From the NCBI RefSeq assembly GCF_010686765.1, contig NZ_JAAGWF010000017.1:1-64000 (forward strand): a DNA stretch of 64,000 bases, given 5' to 3'. The stretch comes from Geodermatophilus sabuli (lineage in GTDB: Bacteria; Actinomycetota; Actinomycetes; Mycobacteriales; Geodermatophilaceae). The notes under the pieces are model-generated. The model was not told the origin of the DNA. It made no database searches and saw only the letters and a list, made by a program, of their open reading frames with translations. Positions 1 through 7,240 of this stretch are shown piece by piece. Made by a program: the position numbers and the translations under genes. Each line of letters begins with the position of its first letter. Within the stretch, counting starts at the first letter, position 1.

Positions 1-57
1 GACCGGGGGCAGCGCGCGGGCTGCCCCCGGGGCGGCGAGGGGGAGGACGGCGGTCAT
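1..57 (-). CDS. Possible 5' end of a gene running off the left edge
   Basis: An ATG at 57 (minus strand), preceded by GGAGAAG eight bases upstream, opens a frame that leaves the window after 19 codons (it begins MTAVLPLAAPG). It lies 40 bp downstream of the TasA-like gene in the same direction, where SipW-type signal peptidases often sit, but the visible residues cannot confirm that. A perfect 11-bp hairpin (3-13 with 20-30) falls inside the frame. If the hairpin is the terminator of the TasA-like gene, this reading frame is spurious. Confidence 0.35.
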   Translation of the reverse strand, partial: MTAVLPLAAPGAARALPPV

Positions 58-97
58 GGCGGGCTCTTCTCCGGGTCGGGGCGGGTCGGCGGCCGGG

Positions 98-715
98 TCA
101 GCGGGCGGTGCCGGCGCGCTGCGTTCCGGAGAAGGTCAGCTCGAGCTTGCTGGTCTTGCCCTGGAAGGTGTTGTCCGCGGTGGTGGGCAGCGTGACGGTG
201 AAGACCAGGTGGTCGACGCCGGCGGGGTTGAGGCTGTTCGCGGCGGCCATCCCGAAGGTGCCGACGACCGGGCCGGCGCCGAAGGTCTTCTCGGTGCCGC
301 CGACGCAGGTGTAGGTCGGTGCGGTGGCGGTGCCGCCCTGGGTCCAGGCGACCGTGCAGGACTTCAGGGTCAGCTGCAGGCCGTTGGTGATGTCGGTGTT
401 GAGCACGCTGGAGACCGGGGCGGTCACGCCCAGGCTGACCATGGACAGCGCCGAGGTGCCCTTGTTGGACAGGGTGACGGTGCGGGAGAGCGAGTCGCCG
501 GGGACGAAGTCGGCGGTGGTGGCCGGGATGGTGACCGCGCCCTGGGCCAGGTCGATGTCCACGCTGCCGGCCTTGACCTCGGCCGAGATCGGGGTGGTGG
601 AGTCGGTGAAGGTGCCGAAGGTGCCCAGGCCGGCGACGGCGGCGGCGGTGCCGATCACGCCGAGGGAGCCGACGATCTTGCGGGCGGTGGTGGTGCGGGC
701 GGCCGTGGTGCGCAT
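98..715 (-). CDS. TasA/camelysin-like secreted protein with SipW-type signal
   Basis: A 205-residue exported protein. The N-terminus has a basic stretch, a hydrophobic segment (about residues 14-31) and then GTFGTFTDS, which resembles the cleavage region of SipW-dependent signal peptides in TasA, CalY and camelysin. The mature part is a Thr/Val/Gly-rich beta protein of the size of that family. By analogy it would be a fibre, biofilm-matrix or cell-surface protein; no protease motif is seen. The ATG at 715 is chosen because AGGAGA lies seven bases upstream; the frame stays open further upstream but that extension is Arg/Pro-rich and lacks a signal. A possible small downstream frame begins at 57. 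Confidence 0.72.
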   Translation of the reverse strand: MRTTAARTTTARKIVGSLGVIGTAAAVAGLGTFGTFTDSTTPISAEVKAGSVDIDLAQGAVTIPATTADFVPGDSLSRTVTLSNKGTSALSMVSLGVTAPVSSVLNTDITNGLQLTLKSCTVAWTQGGTATAPTYTCVGGTEKTFGAGPVVGTFGMAAANSLNPAGVDHLVFTVTLPTTADNTFQGKTSKLELTFSGTQRAGTAR

Positions 716-883
716 GTCCAGATCTCCTGTGTGCGGGACCGGAACGGGTTGTTCCGGTGACACAGACGACTCTGGGCGGCCAACCGCAGGGCACCCGCCC
801 GCCTCCCGCAAGACAACCGCAAGCCTCGATGGCCTCCCCGGCACGTCCCGGACCTGCGAGGGGTCAGGAGGCCGGGGTCCTTC

Positions 884-2146
884 TCAGCGGGGGAGGACGA
901 CGGTGAAGGTGGTGCCCTGGCCCTCGACGCTGGTGAGCTCCAGCGTCCCGCCGTGCGCGGTGGTGATCGCCTTGGTGATCGCCAGGCCCAGCCCGACCCC
1001 CGGCACGGCCGCGCGCCGGGCGCTGGAGGCCCGGAAGAAGCGGGCGAACAACTGCCCCTGCTCCCCGGCCGGGATGCCGATGCCGGTGTCGCGCACCGCC
1101 AACGTGGCGACGGGGAGTGCGCCCTCCACCGGTGTGGAGACGGCGTCGCCGTCCGCCGTCCGCCAGCCCGCCCGCAGGGTCAGGGTGACCCGGCCGCCGC
1201 GCGGGGTGAACTTCACCGCGTTGGACACCAGGTTGTCGCACGCCTGCCCCAGCCGGACGGCGTCCCCGCGGACGACGAGCCCCGCGTCGGGCACCTCGAC
1301 GTCCACGTCGACCCCGGCGGCCCGCGCGGTGACCCGGGCGGTCTCCTCCGCGCCGCGGACCACCTCCGACAGGTCGACGTCCTCCGGCTGCAGGGTGAAC
1401 CGGCCGGCGTCCACCTGGGCCGTGAACAGCAGGTCGCCCACCAGGCGCAGCAGCCGGTCGGCGTTGCGCTCGACCGTCGTCAGGTACGTCCGCTGGTCGT
1501 CGGTCAGCGGCTGGTCCTCGTCGTCCAGGACCAGCTCGAGGTAGCCCCTGATGGAGGTGAGCGGAGTGCGCAGTTCATGGCTGATGAGGCTCACGAACTG
1601 GTCCTTCATCCGCTCCGTCGCCCGGGCCTCGGTCATGTCGGTGCCGACGAAGTTCCAGCCCGCGTGCTCACCGCGGTCGTCGGCACGCGGGGTGACCGCC
1701 ACCGACACGGTGATCTCCGACCCGTCGGCGGCGACGTAGGTCCAGTCCCGGACGTCGCGGCCCTGCTCCCGGGCGACGCCGACCAGCGCGTCAAGCCCGC
1801 CCCCGGCCTCGTCGAGTTCCTCGGGCAGGTGGAACTCGGTGATCGACCGGGTGCGGACGACGTCCTGTCGGGGCAGCCTCAGCAGCTTCTCGGCACCGGG
1901 GTTCCAGACCCGGATGACCCCGTCCCGGTCGGTGCCGATGATCGACTGCTCGGTCACCGCGTCGATCACGCTGGTCATCGTCTGGGCCCGGGCCCGGAGC
2001 ATCCGGGCGGCGACCTCGAGCTCCTCGTCGCGGTGCTGCATCGCGTCCCGCAGCGCCGCGCGCTCGTCCTCGAGCCGGGCCACCTCGGCGCGCAGTCGCG
2101 ACAGCTCGGCCTCGAGCGGGAGGGCGGCGGCCTCGGTGGTGGTCAC
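884..2146 (-). CDS. Soluble PAS-domain sensor histidine kinase
   Basis: A 420-residue kinase without membrane segments. Residues about 10-55 form a heptad-like coiled coil, 60-175 a PAS domain, and the HisKA helix carries the phosphoacceptor in SLISHELRTPL (His190). The HATPase domain shows the N box (NLVSNAVKF, about 305-313), DTGIGIP and a GVGLGLAI G2 box. The GTG start at 2146 overlaps the receiver gene's stop (GTGA), so the two are translationally coupled. Lacking a transmembrane sensor, it probably reads an intracellular signal through PAS. The partner is a receiver with no output domain, so the pair either feeds another regulator or acts by protein contact. Confidence 0.93.
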   Translation of the reverse strand: MTTTEAAALPLEAELSRLRAEVARLEDERAALRDAMQHRDEELEVAARMLRARAQTMTSVIDAVTEQSIIGTDRDGVIRVWNPGAEKLLRLPRQDVVRTRSITEFHLPEELDEAGGGLDALVGVAREQGRDVRDWTYVAADGSEITVSVAVTPRADDRGEHAGWNFVGTDMTEARATERMKDQFVSLISHELRTPLTSIRGYLELVLDDEDQPLTDDQRTYLTTVERNADRLLRLVGDLLFTAQVDAGRFTLQPEDVDLSEVVRGAEETARVTARAAGVDVDVEVPDAGLVVRGDAVRLGQACDNLVSNAVKFTPRGGRVTLTLRAGWRTADGDAVSTPVEGALPVATLAVRDTGIGIPAGEQGQLFARFFRASSARRAAVPGVGLGLAITKAITTAHGGTLELTSVEGQGTTFTVVLPR

Positions 2147-2532
2147 GACGGACTCCCGGCGGTCAGCTCGCGGACGCGAGCGACCAGCGCGGCGACGGCG
2201 AAGGGTTTGGCGAGGTAGGCGTGGGCACCCGCGGCGAGGCCGCGGGCCACGTCGTCGGGCGAGGCCCCGGCCGAGAGCAGCAGCACCGCGACGTCCGCCG
2301 TCGCCGGGTCCGACCGCAGCGCGGCGCAGACCTCCGATCCGCTGGCTCCGGGCATCGACACGTCGAGGACGGCGAGGTCGGGAGCCTGCGACCGGGCGGC
2401 GGCGAGGGCCGCGGCGCCGTCGGTCACCTCGGCGAGGACCGTGCACCCGGCCCGGCGGACGGCCAGGCAGACCAGCGCCCGGATGTCGTCCTCGTCGTCT
2501 GCCACCAGCACGCGCGGGGGTGCGGTCGGCAC
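2143..2532 (-). CDS. Stand-alone response-regulator receiver domain
   Basis: A 129-residue protein made only of a CheY-like receiver. Acidic pocket residues (DDED, 12-15), phosphoacceptor Asp57 in LAVLDVSMPG and the conserved Lys109 in AYLAKPF are all present. There is no DNA-binding or enzymatic output domain, so it acts as a shuttle or by binding a partner. It is the first gene of a two-gene operon with the PAS kinase, whose GTG start overlaps its stop codon. The upstream side is closed by a strong terminator belonging to the neighbouring operon. Confidence 0.93.
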   Translation of the reverse strand: MPTAPPRVLVADDEDDIRALVCLAVRRAGCTVLAEVTDGAAALAAARSQAPDLAVLDVSMPGASGSEVCAALRSDPATADVAVLLLSAGASPDDVARGLAAGAHAYLAKPFAVAALVARVRELTAGSPS

Positions 2533-2674
2533 GGGGCGGGCTCCCTCGGTCGGCCGGCCGGTGCCCTGGGGCCCGCGCCGGAGCGGTCTTCTCCCTCCGA
2601 CGTCGGCCTCCCGCCCGTTCCGCTGCAGTCGCGGGCGGTGCCCCTCACCCCGAGGAGGGACCCGCTCCGGACAG

Positions 2675-2710
2675 CACTGCGCCCCGCCGGCGGACCGGCG
2701 GGGCGCAGTG
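2675..2710 (-). terminator. Strong stem-loop terminator of the LEA-like/Holin-X/DUF3618 operon
   Basis: A perfect 16-bp stem (2675-2690 with 2695-2710) closed by a CGGA tetraloop. It lies 67 bp downstream of the DUF3618 gene and upstream of the receiver gene, so it separates two same-strand operons. There is no U-tract, as is usual in high-GC actinobacteria. Confidence 0.8.
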
Positions 2711-2777
2711 GTGGGGCAGTGACCCCGTCCCGGGCCCCGCCCTCAGCGTGCGGGGGTGGGGAGGACGGGGTCCTCGT

Positions 2778-3479
2778 TCAGTTGCCGGACTGGCTCTGCA
2801 CCGTCTCCCGGGACTGCTGGGCCTGGCCCTGCACGTCCTGAGCCGCGGACTGGCCCTCGGCCTTGACGGTCTGGGCCGCGTCCTGCGCGGTCGACTTGAC
2901 CTCCTCGACGGCGTGCTGGGCCGCCGGCTTGAGCTCGTCGCCGATCTGCTGGGCGACCTGCTTGGCCGGTGCGAGCAGCGCGTCCTTGTTCTCCCGGACC
3001 GCGGTCTCGGCCTGCTGCGCGAGCTGCCGCTCCTTGTCCGTCGCGGGCATCAGGCTGGAGACCAGCCAGCCCACGCCGAAGGCGATCAGCCCGGCGGCCA
3101 GCGGGTTGCCCTGGGTCTGCCGGACGATGGTGTCCGGCGCCTGCTGCACCGCGCTGGCGGCGGAGGACGCCGCGCCCTGCACGCTCTCAACAGCGCTGTG
3201 CGCGGTGTCCTGGACCGTGCCGACCGCGCTCTGGGCGTGGTGCTGCGTCGCTGCGGTCGTGTTCTGGGCACTGCCCATGACCGAGCTGCGTGCGTTCTGA
3301 GCGCTCCCCATCACCTTCTCCTTCGCACTGGTGAGGCGGCCCTTGGCCGCAGTGACCCGCCGGTCCACCACGCGAGCGGGGTTGACCTTCTCGTTGAGGG
3401 CGTCGACGTCGTAGCTCAGCTCGCGCTGCGTCGCCTCGATCTGCCGCCGGATCGCGTCCGGGTCGTTGCTGGTGGTCAT
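2778..3479 (-). CDS. DUF3618 protein with LEA-like amphipathic repeats
   Basis: A 233-residue protein. The N-terminal 40 residues match the DUF3618 signature (DPDAIRRQIEATQRELSYDV). A long Ala/Gln/Ser-rich helical region follows, with recurring VMGSAQN and TVQDTAHSA units, then one membrane segment at about 124-143 and a second helical tail rich in Ala, Gln, Asp and Lys. The repetitive hydrophilic helices resemble late-embryogenesis-abundant proteins; that is a resemblance, not proven homology. It is the third gene of an operon, 40 bp after the Holin-X gene, followed by a strong terminator. A role in envelope stabilisation under stress is inferred; the biochemical function of DUF3618 is unknown. 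Confidence 0.85.
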   Translation of the reverse strand: MTTSNDPDAIRRQIEATQRELSYDVDALNEKVNPARVVDRRVTAAKGRLTSAKEKVMGSAQNARSSVMGSAQNTTAATQHHAQSAVGTVQDTAHSAVESVQGAASSAASAVQQAPDTIVRQTQGNPLAAGLIAFGVGWLVSSLMPATDKERQLAQQAETAVRENKDALLAPAKQVAQQIGDELKPAAQHAVEEVKSTAQDAAQTVKAEGQSAAQDVQGQAQQSRETVQSQSGN

Positions 3480-3519
3480 GTCCTGTACTCCGATGTCTGA
3501 GAGGGCCGGTGGCCGCGGG

Positions 3520-4065
3520 TCAGTTGGGCTTCAGGGCGCCGGGCACCTGCGACAAGGTGTCCACGGTGCGCTCCGGCTTGGGGTTGACGCGCTGGAGCTG
3601 CTTGCGGCCCATCACGAACGCCACCGCTCCGACGATGCCCCAGAGCACTGCGACGATCAGGGCGGACCAGCTGTGTCCCACCAGGTGGTAGAGGGCCCAC
3701 CACAGGGCGATGGAGAGGAACAGCAGCACCATGTAGCCGGCGAAGCCGGCGGCGCCCATCAGGCCCGCGCCCTTGCCCGCCTTGGTCGCCTCGGCCTTCA
3801 TCTCGACCTTGGCCAGCTCGAGTTCCTGGCGCATCAGGGTGGACAGGTCCTTGGCGATCTCGCCCATGAGCTGCCCGACCGAGGTGCCCTCGACGTCAGG
3901 GCGGCCCTCGTCGGTCATGGGCGTCCCGATGTTGCCGCTGTGTGCGCCGTAGCCCTGGGACTGCCCGGGGGAGACCGTGTAGTCCGACTGCCCGGTGGTG
4001 CCCGACGGGTCCTGGTAGCCCTGCGGCGTCCCGACCGGCGTGGCGCCGGAGTAGGGAGAGCTCAT
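3520..4065 (-). CDS. Holin-X family membrane protein
   Basis: A 181-residue protein. About 60 residues of Gly/Ser/Tyr/Gln-rich disordered sequence precede an amphipathic helix (GEIAKDLSTLMRQELELAKVEMK) typical of the actinobacterial Holin-X family, then two membrane helices with a short hairpin and a basic end (MGRKQLQRV). Despite the family name these chromosomal proteins are not phage lysis genes, and no phage genes surround it. It starts five bases after the upstream LEA-like gene ends, so the two are co-transcribed. It probably sits in the inner membrane with its helical arm on the cytoplasmic face; the function is unproven. Confidence 0.85.
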   Translation of the reverse strand: MSSPYSGATPVGTPQGYQDPSGTTGQSDYTVSPGQSQGYGAHSGNIGTPMTDEGRPDVEGTSVGQLMGEIAKDLSTLMRQELELAKVEMKAEATKAGKGAGLMGAAGFAGYMVLLFLSIALWWALYHLVGHSWSALIVAVLWGIVGAVAFVMGRKQLQRVNPKPERTVDTLSQVPGALKPN

Positions 4066-4070
4066 CGGTG

Positions 4071-4916
4071 TCAGACCCCCCGACCGGGGCTGCGGGTGGG
4101 GTCGTCCCAGCCGGCCGGCGTGGTCGGCGGGACGGCGGCGCCGGCCGGCGGCACGGTGCCGTACGGCGGCGGCGGCACCGGGGTGGTCCCGGTGGTCGTC
4201 TCGTAGCCGGTGGTGGTCCCGTAGCCGGTGGTCGACTCGTACCCGGTCGTGGACTCGTAGCCGGAGTAGGCCGGCGCGGGCGCGACGTAGTCGGTCTGGG
4301 TGTACCCGGTCGTCCCGGTCCGGTACTGCGAGCCGGTGCCCGTGGTGCCCGAGCTGCTGTGCGCGGCCTTGACGCCGCTGGTCAGGCGACCGGCGACGAT
4401 GCCGGCGAGCGCCGCCCCCAGCAGGAAGGTGCCGGGCTTGCGGCGGGCGAAGGACCGGACCTCGTCGAGCAGGTCGGCGGGCTCGCGGTTCTGCAGCCAG
4501 CCGGCGAACTCCTCGACCTTGTCGGTGGCCTGCTCGACCAGGTCGCGGGCGGGGCCGGGCGCCGGTGCGTTGCCCTGGACCATGCTGCGCAGCTGCGAGG
4601 CGAGGCCCTGCAGGCCCTCGGCCGCCTTCTGCTGCTGCCCGACCGCCTGCTGGCGGAGCTGGGTGCGGCCCTGGTTGATCAGGTCCTGCGCCTGCTGCTT
4701 GGTCTCGTAGGCGACCTCCTTGGCCTGGTCGGCGGCGGTCGAGGCGACCTGGCTGCCGGCCTGGGCGGCGGTCTGGCCCACGTTGCGGGCCTCGTCCTTG
4801 GCGACGTCGGCGGTGGACGGCGAGCCCGTCGTCGTCCCGGCGGTGGACCCGGCGGTGGCACCCGTGCCTGTGGTGGCGGGGGGCGGCGGGAATGGGGTGT
4901 CGATGGAGTGAGTCAT
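4071..4916 (-). CDS. LEA-like helical protein with membrane anchor and Tyr/Gly/Thr tail
   Basis: A 281-residue protein opening the operon that continues with Holin-X and DUF3618. Residues about 40-110 form a hydrophilic helix rich in Ala, Gln, Lys and Asp (AKDEARNVGQTAAQAGSQVA), like LEA group proteins. A single hydrophobic stretch follows (GTFLLGAALAGIVAGRL). The C-terminus is low-complexity, with recurring YESTTGYES and YGTTTGYET units and Pro-rich sequence. ATG 4916 is chosen for its AGGAGG ribosome site seven bases upstream; a longer start at 4997 lacks one. No enzyme motif is visible. Membrane protection during drying or oxidative stress is an inference from composition and operon partners. 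Confidence 0.8.
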   Translation of the reverse strand: MTHSIDTPFPPPPATTGTGATAGSTAGTTTGSPSTADVAKDEARNVGQTAAQAGSQVASTAADQAKEVAYETKQQAQDLINQGRTQLRQQAVGQQQKAAEGLQGLASQLRSMVQGNAPAPGPARDLVEQATDKVEEFAGWLQNREPADLLDEVRSFARRKPGTFLLGAALAGIVAGRLTSGVKAAHSSSGTTGTGSQYRTGTTGYTQTDYVAPAPAYSGYESTTGYESTTGYGTTTGYETTTGTTPVPPPPYGTVPPAGAAVPPTTPAGWDDPTRSPGRGV

Positions 4917-5283
4917 CGGTCCTCCTCGGCAGTGGGTGACTGGGGTGTACGTCGTGGTCGGTGCAGGCGCTACCCCTGTTGGCGATCTTCCACACATGCG
5001 CGGACGACGGCCGTCGGCCGTCGATGTGCGTGTATGGCTGGGGCCCGTTCCGCTCGCGAGGCGGATCGGGTCGCCCGGATCGCCCGGTCGCGCTCCGTCG
5101 CGGACCGGGGGCAGGGCGCGGGTCGAGTGGGAGGAGCGCTCGTCCGCGGCGTCCTGGCGGCATGGTGTCGCAGTCAGGCGGTACCCGTGCGGGTCCGGGC
5201 GAAACGGACCGGTGCCGGGGTCACACGGGCGGGCGGTCGACTAAGGTGAGGCACACCTTGCTTCGATCCGAGGAGTCGCACCC
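4917..5283. other. Divergent intergenic region (367 bp)
   Basis: This gap separates the leftward LEA-like operon from the rightward siderophore reductase gene. It carries the AGGAGG site for the left gene next to 4916, the iron box at 5242-5260 and the AGGAG site for the right gene. Between about 4940 and 5230 I see no convincing gene, only short frames with Arg/Gly-rich composition, and no clear hairpin. It must contain both promoters. Confidence 0.7.
5242..5260 (+). promoter_or_regulatory. IdeR/DtxR-type iron box
   Basis: The 19 bases TAAGGTGAGGCACACCTTG match 15 of 19 positions of the consensus TWAGGTWAGSCTWACCTWA, including both AGGT/ACCT arms. The box lies 23 bp before the start codon of a siderophore-interacting protein, exactly the kind of gene IdeR represses in iron-replete cells. 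Its position next to the ribosome site suggests it overlaps the transcription start. Confidence 0.8.
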
Positions 5284-6126
5284 ATGGCCGACCAGGCCCC
5301 GCGCCGTCCGCGCACGCCCCGGCTGGCCACCGTGCTCCGGACCTCCTGGCCCACCCCGCACCTCGTCCGGGTGGTGCTCGGGGGCGACGGGCTGGCCGGC
5401 TTCGACCCGCAGTTCACCGACTCGTACGTGAAGCTGCTGCTGCCGCCCGCCGGCGCTCCCTATGCCGCGCCGTTCGACGTGGAGGAGGTGCAGCGGACCC
5501 AGCCCCGTGAGCTGTGGCCCTGCACCCGCACGTACACCGTGCGCGGGTGGGACGCCGCCGCCGGCGAGCTGACCCTCGACCTCGTGGTCCACGGTGACGA
5601 GGGGGTGGCCGGCCCCTGGGCCCAGGGCGCGCGACCGGGGGACGTCGTCCACCTGCTCGGGCCGGGGGGTGCCTACACGCCCAGCCCGGACGCCGACTGG
5701 CACCTGCTGGCCGGGGACGAGACCGCGCTGCCGGCCATCGCGGCGTCGCTGGAGCGGCTGCCCGCCGGGGCGCGGGCGCAGGTGTTCGTCGAGGTGGCCG
5801 ACGCCGCCGAGGAGCAGCCGCTGGCGGTGCCGCCCGGGGTCCGGCTGGAGTGGGTGCACCGCAGTGGCGCGCCCGGCACGGCCCTGGTCGCGGCCGTGTG
5901 CGCGGCGGACCTCCCGGCCGGCTCCGTCCACGTGTTCGTGCACGGGGAAGCCGGCTGCGTGCGGGAGCTGCGCCGCTTCCTGCGGGCCGACCGGGAGCTC
6001 GCCCGTGAGTTCATGTCCGTCTCCGGGTACTGGCGGCTCGGCCGCACCGAGGACCGCTGGCAGGCGGAGAAGCGGGACTGGAACGCGGCCGTGGAGGCCG
6101 AGGACCAGTCGGTGACCGTCGGCTGA
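5284..6126 (+). CDS. Siderophore-interacting FAD/NAD(P)H ferric reductase
   Basis: A 280-residue member of the SIP family (ViuB/YqjH type), which reduces ferric siderophores in the cytoplasm to release iron. The N-terminal FAD-binding barrel carries RTYTVR (82-87), the flavin-contacting motif. The C-terminal half carries the SIP NAD(P)H-domain signature LLAGDETALPAIAASLERLP. The length is normal for the family. ATG 5284 has AGGAG upstream. The iron box at 5242-5260 predicts IdeR repression under iron-replete conditions. It is monocistronic and convergent with the metallopeptidase gene. Confidence 0.93.
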   Translation: MADQAPRRPRTPRLATVLRTSWPTPHLVRVVLGGDGLAGFDPQFTDSYVKLLLPPAGAPYAAPFDVEEVQRTQPRELWPCTRTYTVRGWDAAAGELTLDLVVHGDEGVAGPWAQGARPGDVVHLLGPGGAYTPSPDADWHLLAGDETALPAIAASLERLPAGARAQVFVEVADAAEEQPLAVPPGVRLEWVHRSGAPGTALVAAVCAADLPAGSVHVFVHGEAGCVRELRRFLRADRELAREFMSVSGYWRLGRTEDRWQAEKRDWNAAVEAEDQSVTVG

Positions 6127-6222
6127 CGGTGCCGGGAGCATCGCAGCGAGCGCCAGCGAGCGAGGAGCGGACCGGGGCCGGAGGTCGACCCGGGGGCACC
6201 GTCGGCTGACGGTGCCGGGAGC
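6115..6222. repeat. 25-bp direct repeat duplicating the 3' end of the SIP gene
   Basis: The 25 bases 6115-6139, which include the SIP stop codon, recur exactly at 6198-6222. Between them lies a GC-rich segment with the motif GCGAGCGCCAGCGAGCGAGG. The second copy forms the stem-loop terminator at 6195-6216; the first forms a shorter 6-bp version of the same stem. It looks like a duplicated terminator between convergent genes. Confidence 0.8.
6195..6216. terminator. Bidirectional terminator between convergent genes
   Basis: A perfect 9-bp stem (6195-6203 with 6208-6216) and a GGCT loop. It lies 69 bp after the SIP gene (plus strand) and 10 bp after the metallopeptidase gene (minus strand), so it can serve both. 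Confidence 0.65.
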
Positions 6223-6225
6223 GGC

Positions 6226-7146
6226 TCAGCCGAGGTCGTCGGTGGCGAACGTGTCGCAGCGTGCGGGGTCGCCGGTCTCGTAGCCGGTGAGGAACCAGCG
6301 CTGCCGCTGCTCGGAGGAGCCGTGGCTGAACGCGTCCTGGTCGACCGTCCCACCTCCGAGGTTCCGCTGGATGAAGTCGTCGCCGATGCGACCGGCGGCG
6401 TCCAGGGCGCGGGCCAGGTCGTCGTCGTTGATCTCGGCGATCAGCGGCACCCCGGACTCGTCCGGGACGGTCTCGGCGTGGTTGGCCCAGCTGCCGGCAT
6501 AGCAGTCGGCCTGCAGCTCGAGCCGCACCGTGCCGCTGGTCGGGCCGGTCTCGCCGGGCGTCACCTGCTGGTTGGTGCCGAGCAGGTTCTGCACGTGGTG
6601 GCCGTACTCGTGGGCGATGACGTAGGCGTTGACGAACAGCCCGCCCTGGGCGCCGAACTGCTGCTGCAGCTGGTCGAAGAACGACAGGTCGATGTACACA
6701 CGCTGGTCGGCCGGGCAGTAGAACGGACCCGAGCCGCTGGTGGCGCCCCCGCAGTCGGTCTGCACGGAGCCGGAGAAGAAGACCGTGACCGTCGGCTGGT
6801 AGCGGTCGCCGAGCACCTGGCCCCAGTAGTCCTGGATGGACTCCACGTCGGCGGCCACCGCGCAGTCGACCGACGCGTTGGCGTCCGCGCCGCTGGTGCA
6901 GCTGGCCGCCAGCTCGGTGTTGTCGGCCGTCTCGCCCTGGCCGAGGCCGGACAGGCCGCCCAGTGCCGCTCCGGCGCCGCCGTCCCCGCCGCCGAGGAGC
7001 TGGAAGAGCACCAGGACGACGACGCCGACCACCCCGAGCCCGCCGCCACCGACGGCCAGGCCGCGACCGCCGCCGAGTCCGCCGCCCCGTCCGCGGCGGT
7101 CCTGGATGCCCGACGTGTCGACGTCGGCGCGCTCGCTGTACCTCAC
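6226..7146 (-). CDS. Neutral zinc metallopeptidase (YpfJ/KPN_00809 type)
   Basis: A 306-residue membrane-anchored protein. A Gly/Arg-rich cytoplasmic stretch precedes one transmembrane helix (about 34-52). The extracellular domain carries the zinc-protease motif HEYGHH (179-184) and a downstream Glu in RLELQADCYAGSWA, which could be the third zinc ligand. Pairs of cysteines (83/95 and 132/144) are placed as they would be in an extracytoplasmic protein. This is the putative neutral zinc metallopeptidase family, whose substrates are unknown. I chose GTG 7146 because VRYSERADVDTSG is the usual start of actinobacterial members as I recall it; longer starts are Arg-rich. It is convergent with the SIP gene. 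Confidence 0.88.
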   Translation of the reverse strand: MRYSERADVDTSGIQDRRGRGGGLGGGRGLAVGGGGLGVVGVVVLVLFQLLGGGDGGAGAALGGLSGLGQGETADNTELAASCTSGADANASVDCAVAADVESIQDYWGQVLGDRYQPTVTVFFSGSVQTDCGGATSGSGPFYCPADQRVYIDLSFFDQLQQQFGAQGGLFVNAYVIAHEYGHHVQNLLGTNQQVTPGETGPTSGTVRLELQADCYAGSWANHAETVPDESGVPLIAEINDDDLARALDAAGRIGDDFIQRNLGGGTVDQDAFSHGSSEQRQRWFLTGYETGDPARCDTFATDDLG

Positions 7147-7240
7147 GGCTGGTCGTCCCTCATCGGTGCTGGCCCTCCCGGTCCGGTGGCACGCCGAGCC
7201 GGTGCCGTCCTCGAGCGGCGGTGCCCGCGCCGGGGGTGGG

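Noticed and set aside
3-30. Perfect 11-bp hairpin as a terminator
   Set aside because: It may lie inside a coding region starting at 57. With only 57 bases visible I could not decide, so it is mentioned only under that gene.
324-1544. Long plus-strand frame opposite the TasA-like and kinase genes
   Set aside because: Composition is Ser/Arg/Thr/Pro-rich with no domain, and it runs antisense to two well-supported genes. High GC makes such long shadow frames common.
3520-4065. Phage holin gene implying a prophage
   Set aside because: Holin-X is a chromosomal actinobacterial family, and no phage structural, integrase or lysis genes are nearby.
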